From Pectobacterium zantedeschiae (GTDB lineage: Bacteria; Pseudomonadota; Gammaproteobacteria; Enterobacterales; Enterobacteriaceae), in contig NZ_NWTM01000001.1 in assembly GCF_004137795.1 (NCBI RefSeq), positions 2,035,229-2,099,228 of the forward strand: DNA of 64,000 bases, in the 5' to 3' direction. Numbering within the stretch: position 1 is the first letter of the stretch; every line of letters begins with the position of its first letter. Shown here one piece after another: positions 38,879-50,726 of this stretch. The translations under genes and the position numbers were made by a program. The notes beneath the pieces are model-generated. The model did no database searches. It was not told where the DNA came from and worked only from the letters and a program-made list of their open reading frames with translations.

Positions 38879-40171
38879 TTATAGATACGGCGACCAGGCA
38901 GGGAATTTAACCTGTCCATCAGTAGCCGGAAGACGCGCTTTGAAACGTCCATCTGTCGAAACCAGCTGTAGCACTGATCCCAGCCCTTGTTTAGAACTGT
39001 AGATCACCATCGTGCCATTCGGTGCGATACTTGGCGTTTCGTCCAGGAACGTGTCCGTTAATACTTGTACGGCACCCGTTACCAGATCCAGTTTGGAAAT
39101 ATGCTGAGCCCCACCATTAGAGCTCACCGTTACCAAAAATTTCCCGTCGGCGCTCACATCTGAGTCCTGGTTCTGAGAACCTTCCCAAGTCAGACGCTGT
39201 GGAGCACCGCCGTTAGCATTAACTTTGTAAACCTGAGGACGGCCAGCCTGGTCTGAAGTATAGGCCAAGGTTTGGCTGTCTGGGAACCAGGTTGGTTCCG
39301 TGTTATTGCTGCGGCCATCAGTCACCTGACTGATTTGTCCCGATCCCAGATTCATCACATACAGATTCAGGCTACCGCTCTTAGACAGAGCAAACGCCAG
39401 CTTGCTGCCATCAGGAGAGAAAGAAGGCGCACCGTTGTGACGCGGGAAAGAAGCAACCTGACGAATCGCGCCATTTGCCAGCGTTTGGATAACCAGTGCT
39501 GAACGACCACTTTCAAACGTTACATAGGCGAGTTTGCTACCGTCTGCTGACCAGGCTGGAGACATCAGCGGCTGCGGTGACCGGTGAACGACAAACTGGT
39601 TGTAACCGTCATAATCCGCAACGCGAAGTTCGTAAGGGAACTGGCCGCCGTTGGTCTGTACGACGTAAGCGATACGGGTACGGAACGCACCTTTAATACC
39701 GCTCAGCTTTTCAAACACTTCATCACTTGCCGTATGTGCAGCATAGCGCAACCACTGTTTGGTCACTTTGAACTGGTTCTGAGCCAGTACGTTCCCAGGG
39801 TTACCCGACGTATCAACGAGCTGGTAAGAAACCAGATAGCTGCCATCGGCGCTCGGTTGAACCTGACCAACAACCACCGCATCAATGCCCAACGCCGTCC
39901 ATGCAGCAGGCGTCACTTCAGATGCCGTTGCAGGTTGCTGCGGCATACGGTTTGCATCGATCGGATTGAATTTCCCGCTGTTACGCAAATCAGCACCCAC
40001 GATGCCGCCTACGTCTTCAGGCGCAGCGCCCGGCCCTGCCCATTTGAACGGAACGACACCAATAGGACGTGCAGAGTCTACCCCTTGGGTAATCTCTATA
40101 CGTACTTCCGCGTGCAGCGCCGCTGCCCACAGCATTAAAAAGCTTACTGCAACTTTCAGTACTTGCTTCAT
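38879..40171 (-). CDS. tolB: Tol-Pal system protein TolB
   Basis: Periplasmic protein bridging TolA and Pal. 430 residues (same as E. coli). The signal peptide ends LHA (about residue 21), exposing [21 protein letters not shown], the TolA-box region. An alpha/beta domain is followed by a six-bladed propeller with repeated [13 protein letters not shown]- and [13 protein letters not shown]-type blades. It is preceded by a 138-base gap from tolA. Confidence 0.97.
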   Translation of the reverse strand: MKQVLKVAVSFLMLWAAALHAEVRIEITQGVDSARPIGVVPFKWAGPGAAPEDVGGIVGADLRNSGKFNPIDANRMPQQPATASEVTPAAWTALGIDAVVVGQVQPSADGSYLVSYQLVDTSGNPGNVLAQNQFKVTKQWLRYAAHTASDEVFEKLSGIKGAFRTRIAYVVQTNGGQFPYELRVADYDGYNQFVVHRSPQPLMSPAWSADGSKLAYVTFESGRSALVIQTLANGAIRQVASFPRHNGAPSFSPDGSKLAFALSKSGSLNLYVMNLGSGQISQVTDGRSNNTEPTWFPDSQTLAYTSDQAGRPQVYKVNANGGAPQRLTWEGSQNQDSDVSADGKFLVTVSSNGGAQHISKLDLVTGAVQVLTDTFLDETPSIAPNGTMVIYSSKQGLGSVLQLVSTDGRFKARLPATDGQVKFPAWSPYL

Positions 40172-40309
40172 CTCATCTCCCTTATCCAGACGCGAAGTCT
40201 ACGATAAATTAGCAGAATTTTAACAAAAACAAACCAATGTCAACAAAACAACATAACCTGGTTTATTTACCATCGTAATAATCTTAAATCTATTGGGTAA
40301 ACAGCCCGG

Positions 40310-41494
40310 TTACTGCGGTTTAAAATCTATTGGCGCATTTTTGAAAGCCTCATAAACATCCGTACTTGGTGGCTTCGGTATTTTGGCCTGTTTGGCAGCC
40401 GCAATAGCCGCCTGGCATAACGCAGGATCGCCACCTTCAGCCGTGACATCAATCAGCAGACCATCTGGCGCCAGCTTAATCCGTAATGTACAGGTACGCC
40501 CTTTGTAGAGCTGCCAGTCATAAAACTTGCTCTGAATGGCTGAACGAACCTGACCACCATAACTATCGAGTGCCGCACCTGATGCACCACTCTTTTTATT
40601 GTTACCTGTGCCCGCAGGCGCACCACCGCCAGACTTCGGCGCATTCTTCGATGATGCCAAGCCGCCCAGCAAATCATCAACGGCGTTTTCCTGCTTAGCC
40701 GCCTCTGCTGCCGCTTTCTTTTTATCATCAGCGGCTTTTTTAGCCGCTGCGGCTGCTTCTGCTTTTTTCGCCGCATCAGCATCAGCTTTTTGTTTAGCTG
40801 CCTCAGCTGCTGCTTTTTGTTTAGCTTGTTCAGCCTCTTTTGCTGCCTCCGCTGCGGCCTTTGCTGCTTCTGCTTTCGCGGTTTCTGCTGCCTTTTGCTT
40901 GGCTGCTTCAGCGGCTTTTTCTTTCGCCTCTTCTTCCGCCTGCTTCTTAGCAGCAGCGGCAGCAGCTTGCTTCTTCGCTTCGTCTTCTGCTTTCTTTTTA
41001 GCGTCTGCAGCCGCTTTCGCCTGCTGTTCAGCTTCCGCCTTCGCTTTTGCGGCAGCAGCTTCGGCTTGCTTCTGCTGTTCTTTTGCCTGCTGAGCCGCCG
41101 CTTCAGACTGCTTACGCTGTTCAGCCTGTTCCTGAGCCTGCTTCTTCGCCTCTTCTTGCGCTTGCAGACGTTCTTTTTCCAGCTCTTTCAGCCGCTGCTG
41201 TTCAGCGGCTTGCTTCTGCTGAAGCTCTTCGGCCTGCCGTTCAGCCTGCTTTTGACGCTGCTGTTCAGAACGTTTCGCATCAGTCTGTTGCTGCTGCTGG
41301 CGGTTATACTGCTCCACGACTGCGCTCGGATCGACCATTACGGCATCAATTGACGAGCCTCCGCCGCCCCCGCTGGCATCCATCGTTTGCGTCGACGAAC
41401 TCCAGAGCAGCAAAGCAATCAGTATGACGTGCAAAACAGCCGAGATAATAACGGCGCGTTTCAGCTTATCGTTTTGTTCGTTTGCCTTTAACAC
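40310..41494 (-). CDS. tolA: Tol-Pal system protein TolA
   Basis: Inner-membrane protein spanning the periplasm to reach TolB and Pal; energised by TolQR. 394 residues from a GTG start with GGGA nine bases upstream. Domain I is one helix near residues 14-34. Domain II is a long Ala/Lys/Glu/Gln helix, about residues 65-270, built from repeats such as AEAAKQKA. Domain III (about 295-394) has the paired cysteines in RTCTLRIKLAPDG and DPALCQAA. Confidence 0.95.
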   Translation of the reverse strand: MLKANEQNDKLKRAVIISAVLHVILIALLLWSSSTQTMDASGGGGGSSIDAVMVDPSAVVEQYNRQQQQQTDAKRSEQQRQKQAERQAEELQQKQAAEQQRLKELEKERLQAQEEAKKQAQEQAEQRKQSEAAAQQAKEQQKQAEAAAAKAKAEAEQQAKAAADAKKKAEDEAKKQAAAAAAKKQAEEEAKEKAAEAAKQKAAETAKAEAAKAAAEAAKEAEQAKQKAAAEAAKQKADADAAKKAEAAAAAKKAADDKKKAAAEAAKQENAVDDLLGGLASSKNAPKSGGGAPAGTGNNKKSGASGAALDSYGGQVRSAIQSKFYDWQLYKGRTCTLRIKLAPDGLLIDVTAEGGDPALCQAAIAAAKQAKIPKPPSTDVYEAFKNAPIDFKPQ

Positions 41495-41558
41495 AAGCGA
41501 TTCCCAAAAACAGTGTTGCCAGAAATAGGCTTAACGATCATTACCGTGATGTGCTCAT

Positions 41559-41984
41559 TTAAATCGGTTGCGTCATCAAACCAACGGATTTTACGCCAGC
41601 CTGATGCAACAAATTCAACGCTTTAATGATCTCATCATAAGGAACATCCTTCGCGCCACCAATCAAGAAGACCGTCTTGGGGTTGGTTGCCAGTCGTGAT
41701 TGCGCTTCGGCAACCACCTGCTCTGCCGGAAGCTGTTCCATACGGTTTTGCTCAACAACCAGACTATATTGACCTACGCCCGAAACCTCTACGATCACAG
41801 GCGGATTGTCGTTGCTTGAGACCGTTTTTGAGTCGGTCGCATCAGGCAGATCCACCTCAACGCTCTGCGTAATAATCGGTGCTGTCGCCATAAAAATCAG
41901 CAACAGCACCAACAGCACGTCCAGTAGCGGAACAATGTTGATCTCGGATTTCAGCTCACGACGACCTCTGCGTACTCGTGCCAT
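41559..41984 (-). CDS. tolR: Tol-Pal system protein TolR
   Basis: Part of the proton-driven TolQR motor. 141 residues with one membrane helix (about 17-37) that carries the conserved aspartate D22 in LLDVLLVLLLIFM. The remainder is the periplasmic domain, ending VGLMTQPI. It follows tolQ after 12 bases. Confidence 0.97.
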   Translation of the reverse strand: MARVRRGRRELKSEINIVPLLDVLLVLLLIFMATAPIITQSVEVDLPDATDSKTVSSNDNPPVIVEVSGVGQYSLVVEQNRMEQLPAEQVVAEAQSRLATNPKTVFLIGGAKDVPYDEIIKALNLLHQAGVKSVGLMTQPI

Positions 41985-41996
41985 GATCCCCCCTGA

Positions 41997-43084
<1,088 letters not shown>

Positions 43085-43217
43085 TCTACATCCCGGTAAT
43101 GCATTAAACCTCGCTACTATACGCAAGAGAAATGAGGTTTGGAATGGATTGTGACTGCGGAAAGAAAATAATTATGGGCTGCAAGCAACCCATAACTAAA
43201 TGGAATAGGAGGCTATT

Positions 43218-43511
43218 TTAGCCGAAGAAATAGTACAATCCTGCGCACAGGATCACAAAGGCGGGAAGTGGGGCGAAAAACGCGCGCCAGAGCAGACGAT
43301 GTGGACGGAAGCCGACACCATGAACAACGCCAGCGCAAACGGCCCAAATCAACAGCAGCCCTTGCCAAACCGCGAGTTCACTGGTACGCGCCGCAAAGCG
43401 CGTCGGATCCCAGAATACACAGCCAGCCAGCAGCAACGCCATGATAAGGGAAAGAGCCCTTATCGGGCTCTTATCCATCAGGCGATAGAGTTTATCGACC
43501 AGATCACTCAT
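43218..43511 (-). CDS. ybgE: Cytochrome bd operon protein YbgE
   Basis: A 97-residue inner-membrane protein with three predicted helices. It always follows cydX in enterobacteria; its role in oxidase assembly is not settled. Its start overlaps the cydX stop by four bases (ATGA). The segment VVHGVGFRPHRLLWR is typical. Confidence 0.93.
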   Translation of the reverse strand: MSDLVDKLYRLMDKSPIRALSLIMALLLAGCVFWDPTRFAARTSELAVWQGLLLIWAVCAGVVHGVGFRPHRLLWRAFFAPLPAFVILCAGLYYFFG

Positions 43512-43624
43512 TGCTTATCTTCTTCAGCCGCTTTGCTTGCCTCACTCTGCTCAATCGCCAGGGCCGTGATGATCCCCAGTGAGCAAGCAAGAAGCGTTCC
43601 GAGTATCCAGGCAAAATACCACAT
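43508..43624 (-). CDS. cydX: Cytochrome bd-I oxidase small subunit CydX
   Basis: A 38-residue membrane peptide required for stable bd-I oxidase. It reads MWYFAWILGTLLACSLGIIT followed by a polar tail ending EEDKQ; E. coli CydX (37 residues) begins MWYFAWILGTLLACSFG. An AAGGAG site precedes the ATG. It lies 16 bases after cydB and overlaps ybgE. Confidence 0.96.
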   Translation of the reverse strand: MWYFAWILGTLLACSLGIITALAIEQSEASKAAEEDKQ

Positions 43625-43640
43625 AAATTAAGCTCCTTAC

Positions 43641-44780
43641 TTAGTACATAGAGTGAGTGTTTTGCTCAATCTGCTCTTTGGTAATGCGACCGAACATCTT
43701 GTAGTAACACCACGCGGTATAAGAAAGCACGATAGGAACGAAAATAATCGCAACCACCGTCATCACTTTCAGCGTCAGCAGGCTCGATGTCGCATCCCAT
43801 ACCGTCAAGCTGACGTTAGGCACCGTGACTGATGGCATGATGAACGGGAACATTGCGATCCCAGCAGTCAGAATCACACAAGCAATAGTCAGAGAAGAGA
43901 ACAAGAATGCCCATGCTCCTTTCTCTGCGCGCGCCATGAGGGTGGTCAAGATCGGCAATATCACGCCCAGCACTGGAATAGCCCACAACACCGGATGGTT
44001 ATTGAAGTTAACCAACCAGGCACCCGCCTGCTGAACAACTTCTTTACGCAGTGGATTAGACTCAGCCGCGGTATTTATCGCAGAAGTCACTACATAACCA
44101 TCAATACCGTAAATCACCCATACGCCAGCCAGAGCAAACGCCACCATCATCACCAATGCGGAAATCTGCGCGGCAGATTTGGAACGCACGTGCAAGTCGC
44201 CCGTGGTCCGCATCATCAGGTAGGTTGCGCCCTGAGCAAGAATCATTGTCAGACTCACCACACCAGCCAGCAAACCAAACGGGTTCAGCAGTTGGAAGAA
44301 GTTTCCGGTGTAGTACAGACGCAGATACTCATCGACGTGGAACGGTACACCCTGCAACAGGTTGCCAAACGCGACACCGATGACAACTGGCGGAACAAAG
44401 CTACCAATGAAGATGCCCCAGTCCCACATCCCACGCCAGCGCGGATCTTCGATTTTTGAACGGTAATCGAAGCCGACAGGACGGAAGAACAATGAGGCCA
44501 GAACCAAAATCATGGCGATATAGAAACCGGAGAACGCGGCAGCGTAAACCATCGGCCAGGCAGCAAACAAAGCGCCACCCGCGGTGATCAACCATACCTG
44601 ATTACCGTCCCAGTGCGGCGCAATGCTGTTAATCATGACACGACGCTCAGTATCCCCACGTCCCATCAGACGGACCAGAATGCCCACACCCATGTCAAAA
44701 CCATCAGTGACAGCGAAGCCAATCAGCAAAATACCGATCAACAGCCACCAGATAAAACGTAAGACTTCATATTCAAACAT
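43641..44780 (-). CDS. cydB: Cytochrome bd-I ubiquinol oxidase subunit II
   Basis: Structural membrane subunit paired with CydA. 379 residues, as in E. coli, with eight helices. Conserved parts include WWLLIGILLIGFAVTDGFDM near the N-terminus and PHWDGNQVWLITAGGALFAA, which are family signatures. It starts 13 bases after cydA. Confidence 0.97.
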   Translation of the reverse strand: MFEYEVLRFIWWLLIGILLIGFAVTDGFDMGVGILVRLMGRGDTERRVMINSIAPHWDGNQVWLITAGGALFAAWPMVYAAAFSGFYIAMILVLASLFFRPVGFDYRSKIEDPRWRGMWDWGIFIGSFVPPVVIGVAFGNLLQGVPFHVDEYLRLYYTGNFFQLLNPFGLLAGVVSLTMILAQGATYLMMRTTGDLHVRSKSAAQISALVMMVAFALAGVWVIYGIDGYVVTSAINTAAESNPLRKEVVQQAGAWLVNFNNHPVLWAIPVLGVILPILTTLMARAEKGAWAFLFSSLTIACVILTAGIAMFPFIMPSVTVPNVSLTVWDATSSLLTLKVMTVVAIIFVPIVLSYTAWCYYKMFGRITKEQIEQNTHSMY

Positions 44781-44793
44781 AGTGGACTCCTGT

Positions 44794-46362
44794 TTACCGT
44801 GCTTCCTGCGCAGCCGCTATAGGTTGTTCAAAATGGTAACGCCCAGTTCTCAGGCTGCTCGGCCCCAAACGTGCGTATTTGAACATCAGATACATTTCTG
44901 CAACCAGGAAGAGCGTATACAGACCACAGATCAGCGCCATTGAGAACAGGATATCCCCTGCTGTCAGTGATGACGTCGCGACGGCTGTTGGCAGAATTTC
45001 ACCAATGGCCCAAGGTTGACGACCGTATTCAGCGACAAACCAGCCGGCTTCGATAGCAATCCACGGCAGCGGAATACCATACAGTGCGATACGGTGCAGC
45101 CAGCGTTTCTGACCAATTTTGCCACGCAGAACGGTCCAGAAAGACAGGCCGATGATCAACAGCATCAGAATGCCGCAACCCACCATAATACGGAAAGAGA
45201 AGTACAGCGGCGCAACGCGTGGGATAGAATCTTTAACCGCTTGTTGAATCTGAGTTTCTGTCGCATCAGAGACTTTCGGCGTATAGCGTTTCAGCAACAG
45301 GCCATAGCCCAGATCTTGCTTAGACTGATCGAACGCTTCTTTAACCGCTGGGTCGGTATTGCCTGCGCGTAATTCTTCCAGCAGATGGTAAGCCTGCATA
45401 CCATTACGAATACGCACTTCATGCATCGCCATCAGCTCTTTCAGACCTGTGACTTCTTTGTCAGTCGAACGGGTGGCAATTATTCCCAGAGCGTAAGGAA
45501 TCTTGATGGAATAGTTATTTTCCATCGTATCCTGGTTCGGGATGCCGATCAGCGTAAAGGATGCTGGGGCGGGCTGTGTTTCCCATTCGGCTTCAATCGC
45601 GGCCAGTTTGGTTTTCTGCACGTCGCCCATTTCATAACCGGATTCATCACCCAATACGATAACGGACAGAACAGAAGCCAGACCGAAGCTTGCTGCGATG
45701 GCAAATGAACGCTTGGCAAAGGCAATGTCGCGGCCTTTCAGCAGATAGTAAGAGCTGATACCCAGAATGAACATCGCACCAGTACAATAACCTGCTGCCA
45801 CCGTGTGAACGAATTTCACCTGAGCGACTGGGTTCAGTACCAGATCGGCGAAACTCACCATTTCCATACGCATGGTTTCGAAGTTGAAATCCGATGCGAT
45901 AGGGTTTTGCATCCAGCCATTGGCGACCAGAATCCACAGTGCAGAGAAGTTAGAGCCCAGTGCAACCAGCCAGGTAACGGCCATATGCTGCACTTTTCCT
46001 AAACGGTCCCAACCGAAGAAGAACAAGCCAACAAAGGTCGATTCCAGGAAGAATGCCATCAGGCCTTCAATCGCCAGTGGTGCGCCGAAAATATCCCCGA
46101 CATAGTGAGAGAAATATGACCAGTTGGTCCCGAATTGAAACTCCATGGTCAATCCGGTAGCAACCCCCAGAGCGAAGTTAATTGCGAATAACTTGCCCCA
46201 GAATTTGGTCATATCTTTATAGATCTGTTTGCCGGACAGCACATATACCGTTTCCATAATCGCCAACAAAAACGCCATCCCCAGCGTTAATGGTACGAAT
46301 AGAAAATGGTACATTGCGGTCAAGGCAAACTGTAAACGTGACAGTTCGACTACATCAAACAT
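44794..46362 (-). CDS. cydA: Cytochrome bd-I ubiquinol oxidase subunit I
   Basis: Catalytic subunit of the high-affinity quinol oxidase that reduces oxygen at low tension. 522 residues, as in E. coli. Haem ligand H19 lies in [11 protein letters not shown]. The quinol-binding Q loop covers about residues 240-370, and the motif [11 protein letters not shown] near residue 445 is intact. Nine helices are predicted. An FNR-like site lies about 390 bases upstream. Confidence 0.97.
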   Translation of the reverse strand: MFDVVELSRLQFALTAMYHFLFVPLTLGMAFLLAIMETVYVLSGKQIYKDMTKFWGKLFAINFALGVATGLTMEFQFGTNWSYFSHYVGDIFGAPLAIEGLMAFFLESTFVGLFFFGWDRLGKVQHMAVTWLVALGSNFSALWILVANGWMQNPIASDFNFETMRMEMVSFADLVLNPVAQVKFVHTVAAGYCTGAMFILGISSYYLLKGRDIAFAKRSFAIAASFGLASVLSVIVLGDESGYEMGDVQKTKLAAIEAEWETQPAPASFTLIGIPNQDTMENNYSIKIPYALGIIATRSTDKEVTGLKELMAMHEVRIRNGMQAYHLLEELRAGNTDPAVKEAFDQSKQDLGYGLLLKRYTPKVSDATETQIQQAVKDSIPRVAPLYFSFRIMVGCGILMLLIIGLSFWTVLRGKIGQKRWLHRIALYGIPLPWIAIEAGWFVAEYGRQPWAIGEILPTAVATSSLTAGDILFSMALICGLYTLFLVAEMYLMFKYARLGPSSLRTGRYHFEQPIAAAQEAR

Positions 46363-47029
46363 TTTGACTCCTTGCTCCTCGCAGGAAGGGATTAGCTTGC
46401 AAACGCTAACAAGCTGCCAAACATCCGGCCATTACACCCAAAAAGAACACAACAAGAATTGCTTTAACACAGGCTGTAACAAACGCTAAAAATACCGTTC
46501 ACTAAGGCAGCCACACCGTGACGCCCCGACAGCAAGCTCAAGATAAATCACAAGTATTACAAATAGCGTACCCCGTAAGGAGGTAGTCGTATATTACGCC
46601 TGTAATCCCACACAATAAATAGGTTTTTACGTGACCCAGACTAGGTTTTTGGCTTCAAATCAACTTTTCCACTAAGCAATGCGAAAACCGATAATTGACC
46701 TCGCGCAATTTAAGCCTATTTCAGAAATTATATCCAGAGGCGTTTTTTGATCTAAAACAATTTAACGCTTTTCTCGTGATAGATGCGTTGCATTAATTTC
46801 TTTATTACGCTCATTGTTAATTTATTGTGACTTTTCAGTTTAAATTAAAATTAATTCAGCAATATAATTTTTACTTCCCGTTATCGATTATTCACATGTT
46901 TTTTTATCTTCTATTTTGTGTCAGATTTTTATTTTTTATTTCTGACAAAAAATCGATATTTTTTATCAACCTGAAGAGAACTCCCCCTGCTCTTTCCTCG
47001 GTGTATCGTCAGTTTGTCACGCTGCATGC
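46363..47029. other. Long intergenic region upstream of cydA
   Basis: About 670 bases without a convincing gene. It holds the cydA promoter(s) and a long leader, with an FNR-like site at 46747-46760. The part from about 46800 to 46980 is strongly AT-rich with long T runs. A 77-codon open frame there (46827-47060) has no recognisable features and runs into a terminator, so I do not call it. No hairpin strong enough for a small RNA was found apart from the terminator at its edge. Confidence 0.5.
46747..46760. promoter_or_regulatory. FNR-like site upstream of cydA
   Basis: TTGAT-CTAA-AACAA has a perfect left half and a right half matching four of five FNR bases. The E. coli cyd promoter is under ArcA and FNR control, so a site here is expected. 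Confidence 0.55.
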
Positions 47030-47054
47030 AAAAACGGAGGCCAAAAGGCCTCCG
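47030..47054 (-). terminator. Terminator of the DUF2135/TPR gene
   Basis: Stem GGAGGCC/GGCCTCC with an AAAA loop, followed on the minus strand by TTTTT, about 40 bases after the stop codon of the gene at 47096. Confidence 0.88.
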
Positions 47055-47095
47055 CGGTGATCACAGATTAGATGATACGTAGCAAGATGCGGTAT

Positions 47096-48265
47096 TCACA
47101 TCTTCGTTTTCATACGCTCGATAGCCTTATCGTAAACCGTGTTACTTTTCTGGCTTCTCGCAAGCTCATAATGCTGAAGTGCATCGCTGAACTGGCCCGC
47201 ATTCTCGTAGATTTTTGCAATGTTGTAGTACGAGCTGGCACGCGTGGTTGCCGCATTGCTACCGTTTGCCAGCGCTATCGCTTTACGGTTGGCCCAAATC
47301 GCTTCGGCAATATTGCCCCGTTTTTGATAGGCCAGGCCCAGGTTGCTGTATGCCTGACCAAATGCACTATCCTGTTCGATCGCGGCCAGAAACAGAGTTG
47401 TGGCCTGTTCCAGTTCACCGCGCCCATAGGCAGCCTCACCGTCACGGTTAAGCGTTTTTGCCAGTGCGGTATTTCCAGTAATGAAAGTGGCCGTCTGCGC
47501 CGGGTTAAGCACCATTGGCAACGCATTACCATCCTTCGCTTTTGAGAAATCGGCCTCGCCAACGGCATTGATATCGTCAAAATCACCGTTAGGGTTAAGA
47601 CGGAAAACCGTCCAGATATTCCCCAGCTTATTCATTGGGACGGAATACGTCCGCACTAATGAACTCCCCACATAGACAAATACCTTTGCACTACTTGCGG
47701 AAAGCGCGGATGAATTAGTTTTATCACCATTCGTATAATCATGAACAGCATAAAGATAACTTTCACCTAAACGCTTTTTATCAATGGTGATGGTTTCCGG
47801 CCCAAAGCTATCGGTATCATCGACATCAAGATTGGCATCGCGTCCTTTCTTGTGTTGGAAATAAATATGATTATCCGGATATATAAGATGGGAATCTAAA
47901 TCGAAAGGCCTTTCACCCCAAGTTAATACAATTCGCATACCGTCCAGATTTTTCATTACTGGACTAATAGCATAAGTCATTCCATCACACGGACATTTCA
48001 CCACCAGATCGGAATAGCCTTCTTTTTTAATGATCAGCAGACTGTCCTGATCGACGTCGAACGACACATTAAGCGCCGCGCGGCCTGCGGCATCAGAGCG
48101 AGCAGTCACTGACTGAGCACCGTTCTTCTGTAGAATCACCGCCGCGTCATCAATCTTTTTATCTTTAACCGTCGCACTCAGCACTTCAATATTAATAGAT
48201 TGCGCACTGGCCGCACAGGTAAATACAGACAATGCCAGAGTTAGCGCTATTATATTTCCTTTCAC
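47096..48265 (-). CDS. Exported TPR protein with DUF2135 (YfaP-like) domain
   Basis: A 389-residue protein with a GTG start after AAGGGGATG. The signal peptide ends near CAASAQ (residue 22). Residues 23-100 look like a carboxypeptidase-regulatory/Ig-type fold (AVILQKNGAQSVTARSDAAG). Residues 105-230 hold a DUF2135-like domain with ILTWGERPFDLDSHLIYP, similar to E. coli YfaP. Three TPR units fill residues 275-385. It stands between cydA and sucD, not known there in E. coli. Function is not known; a periplasmic scaffold is possible. Confidence 0.68.
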   Translation of the reverse strand: MKGNIIALTLALSVFTCAASAQSINIEVLSATVKDKKIDDAAVILQKNGAQSVTARSDAAGRAALNVSFDVDQDSLLIIKKEGYSDLVVKCPCDGMTYAISPVMKNLDGMRIVLTWGERPFDLDSHLIYPDNHIYFQHKKGRDANLDVDDTDSFGPETITIDKKRLGESYLYAVHDYTNGDKTNSSALSASSAKVFVYVGSSLVRTYSVPMNKLGNIWTVFRLNPNGDFDDINAVGEADFSKAKDGNALPMVLNPAQTATFITGNTALAKTLNRDGEAAYGRGELEQATTLFLAAIEQDSAFGQAYSNLGLAYQKRGNIAEAIWANRKAIALANGSNAATTRASSYYNIAKIYENAGQFSDALQHYELARSQKSNTVYDKAIERMKTKM

Positions 48266-48444
48266 AAAACATCCCCTTAAGGCAAATTAATTAATCATTC
48301 CCTGCTTACATTAGCTCAATGAGATAATCATCATTTCTATTTATCACTAACCACCCTTTTCAGGCGCGCGAATTATCCAATAAAACAGTGAGAAAGTCAT
48401 GTGTAATTCGATTGTGCCAATTAACCTTAACAACCAAATTTGGA

Positions 48445-48469
48445 TAAAAAAAGCCACCCGAAGGTGGCT
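48445..48469 (-). terminator. Terminator of the sdh-suc operon
   Basis: Stem AGCCACC/GGTGGCT with a UUCG-type tetraloop, followed on the minus strand by seven T, 24 bases after the sucD stop. The short 3' region ending here (about 48445-48492) occupies the position from which E. coli makes the 3'-derived sRNA SdhX. Confidence 0.92.
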
Positions 48470-48492
48470 AGGATATTTAATCGAATAGTAGA

Positions 48493-49365
48493 TTAACGCG
48501 CTAATATCGCTTTTACTGCGTCGCCGATATCCGCCAGACTGCGAACGGTTTTAACACCCGCCGCTTCTAACGCTGCGAACTTATCATCAGCAGTACCTTT
48601 ACCACCGGCAATAATGGCACCAGCATGGCCCATACGTTTGCCTTTCGGTGCCGTCACACCTGCGATGTAACCAACAACAGGTTTAGTCACGTGCTCTTTA
48701 ATATACGCCGCCGCTTCTTCTTCTGCCGTACCGCCGATTTCACCGATCATGACGATGGCTTCTGTCTGTGGATCCTGCTCAAACAGCTTCAGAATATCGA
48801 TGAAGTTAGAACCGGGGATCGGGTCGCCACCGATACCTACACAGCTGGACTGACCCAGCCCCGCATCGGTCGTTTGCTTCACCGCTTCGTACGTCAGTGT
48901 ACCTGAACGAGAAACGATACCGACTTTACCCGGCAGGTGAATATGGCCAGGCATAATCCCGATCTTACATTCACCCGGCGTGATCACACCTGGGCAGTTC
49001 GGACCGATCATCCGTACGCCGCTCTGGTCGAGTTTTACTTTCACCGTCAGCATATCCAGCGTCGGGATACCTTCAGTGATACAGATAATCAGTTCGATAC
49101 CTGCGTCAATCGCTTCCAGAATGGAGTCTTTACAGAACGGTGCAGGAACGTAGATAACGGATGCCGTTGCGCCCGTCGCTTCTACCGCTTCACGCACCGT
49201 ATTAAATACAGGCAGACCCAGATGTTCCGTGCCGCCTTTACCCGGCGTCACACCACCGACCATTTGCGTACCGTAAGCAAGCGCTTGCTCAGAGTGGAAT
49301 GTCCCCTGACTACCGGTAAAACCCTGACAGATAACTTTGGTATTTTTATTAATCAGAATGGACAT
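48493..49365 (-). CDS. sucD: Succinyl-CoA synthetase alpha subunit
   Basis: Forms succinate from succinyl-CoA with ATP synthesis in the TCA cycle. 290 residues; E. coli SucD has 289. The CoA-binding segment [19 protein letters not shown] is at the N-terminus, and the phosphohistidine lies in [11 protein letters not shown] near residue 247. The start overlaps the sucC stop by one base (TAATG). Confidence 0.97.
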   Translation of the reverse strand: MSILINKNTKVICQGFTGSQGTFHSEQALAYGTQMVGGVTPGKGGTEHLGLPVFNTVREAVEATGATASVIYVPAPFCKDSILEAIDAGIELIICITEGIPTLDMLTVKVKLDQSGVRMIGPNCPGVITPGECKIGIMPGHIHLPGKVGIVSRSGTLTYEAVKQTTDAGLGQSSCVGIGGDPIPGSNFIDILKLFEQDPQTEAIVMIGEIGGTAEEEAAAYIKEHVTKPVVGYIAGVTAPKGKRMGHAGAIIAGGKGTADDKFAALEAAGVKTVRSLADIGDAVKAILAR

Positions 49366-50531
49366 TATTTATCCCCCACTGCTGCAACAACCTGCTGAGC
49401 CGCACCCGTCAGGCTGGTGGCGGCAATGATATTCAGGCCGCTATCCGCCAGTTTCTTGGCACCCAGTTCCGCATTGTTTCCTTCAAGACGTACCACAACC
49501 GGTACGTTAACACCGACTTCGGCCACCGCGCCGATGATACCGTCAGCGATCAAATCGCAACGCACGATGCCACCAAAGATGTTAACAAAGACGGCTTTTA
49601 CCTTGTCGTCCGACAGGATAATTTTGAATGCTTCAGTCACGCGTTCTTTTGTTGCGCCACCACCTACATCGAGGAAGTTAGCAGGAGAACCGCCATGCAG
49701 CTTCACGATGTCCATGGTACCCATTGCCAGACCAGCACCGTTCACCATACAGCCGATGTTACCGTCCAGCGCCACATAGTTCAGTTCCCACTGTGCCGCA
49801 TGCGCCTCACGGGAATCTTCCTGGCTTGGGTCACGCATTTCACGCAACTCAGGCTGACGGAACAGTGCATTACCGTCCGCGCCCAGTTTGCCATCCAGAC
49901 AGATCAGATCGCCCTGCTTGGTGATAACCAGCGGGTTGATTTCGACCAGCGCCAGATCGCGCTCAAGGAACAGCGTCGCCAGCCCCATGAAAATTTTGGT
50001 GAATTGGGCAACTTGCTTGCCGCTCAGACCCAGTTTGAAGGCCAACTCACGGCCCTGATAAGGCTGTGGGCCTACCAATGGATCAATGGCAGCTTTGTGG
50101 ATCAGTTCCGGCGTCTCTTCCGCAACTTTTTCAATTTCTACGCCACCTTCGGTGGATGCCATGAACACAACACGACGAGTGCCACGGTCAACAACCGCGC
50201 CCAGATAAAGCTCTTTATCGATATCCGTTGCCGCTTCAACCAGGATTTGATGAACCGGTTGGCCCTGTGCGTCGGTTTGATAAGTCACGAGCTTTTTACC
50301 CAACCAGTTTTCAGCAAAAGCGCGAATGTCTTCTTTGTTGCTGACCACTTTAACGCCGCCCGCTTTACCGCGACCGCCTGCGTGAACCTGACATTTTACG
50401 ACCCACGGACCTGCACCAATCTTAGATGCGGCTTCTTCTGCTTCACGCGGTGTAGTACAGGCATAACCGGTCGGTGCCGGCAAACCATATCGAGCAAAGA
50501 GTTGTTTTGCCTGATACTCGTGTAAATTCAT
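49365..50531 (-). CDS. sucC: Succinyl-CoA synthetase beta subunit
   Basis: Nucleotide-binding partner of SucD, 388 residues as in E. coli. It has the ATP-grasp domain ([20 protein letters not shown] at the start, [16 protein letters not shown] near residue 50) and a C-terminal CoA ligase domain with [16 protein letters not shown]. It is separated from sucB by 195 bases containing only a short imperfect hairpin (50638-50656). Confidence 0.97.
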   Translation of the reverse strand: MNLHEYQAKQLFARYGLPAPTGYACTTPREAEEAASKIGAGPWVVKCQVHAGGRGKAGGVKVVSNKEDIRAFAENWLGKKLVTYQTDAQGQPVHQILVEAATDIDKELYLGAVVDRGTRRVVFMASTEGGVEIEKVAEETPELIHKAAIDPLVGPQPYQGRELAFKLGLSGKQVAQFTKIFMGLATLFLERDLALVEINPLVITKQGDLICLDGKLGADGNALFRQPELREMRDPSQEDSREAHAAQWELNYVALDGNIGCMVNGAGLAMGTMDIVKLHGGSPANFLDVGGGATKERVTEAFKIILSDDKVKAVFVNIFGGIVRCDLIADGIIGAVAEVGVNVPVVVRLEGNNAELGAKKLADSGLNIIAATSLTGAAQQVVAAVGDK

Positions 50532-50726
50532 GATGTTCTATCCATTTAGGTTTGGAGATAAGTCGGCAGACGATTTTTCATCACCGAATCTTCAGGTCGA
50601 GAAAAACGCCATTAACTCTCTGATATATTTGGATAACGCCGTTGAGAAAAAACGGCCTGCATAGCACTTAATCAGTGTTTCAGGCGGAAACCGTCAGGGT
50701 TATCCGCCCGAAAGTCTATCTGTGGA

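Noticed and set aside
46827-47060. 77-codon open frame upstream of cydA
   Set aside because: Extremely Phe/Leu/Ile-rich because of T runs, no ribosome site, and its end runs through a terminator on the other strand.
49695-50525. 276-codon plus-strand open frame
   Set aside because: Antisense shadow of sucC. No ribosome site, no family resemblance.
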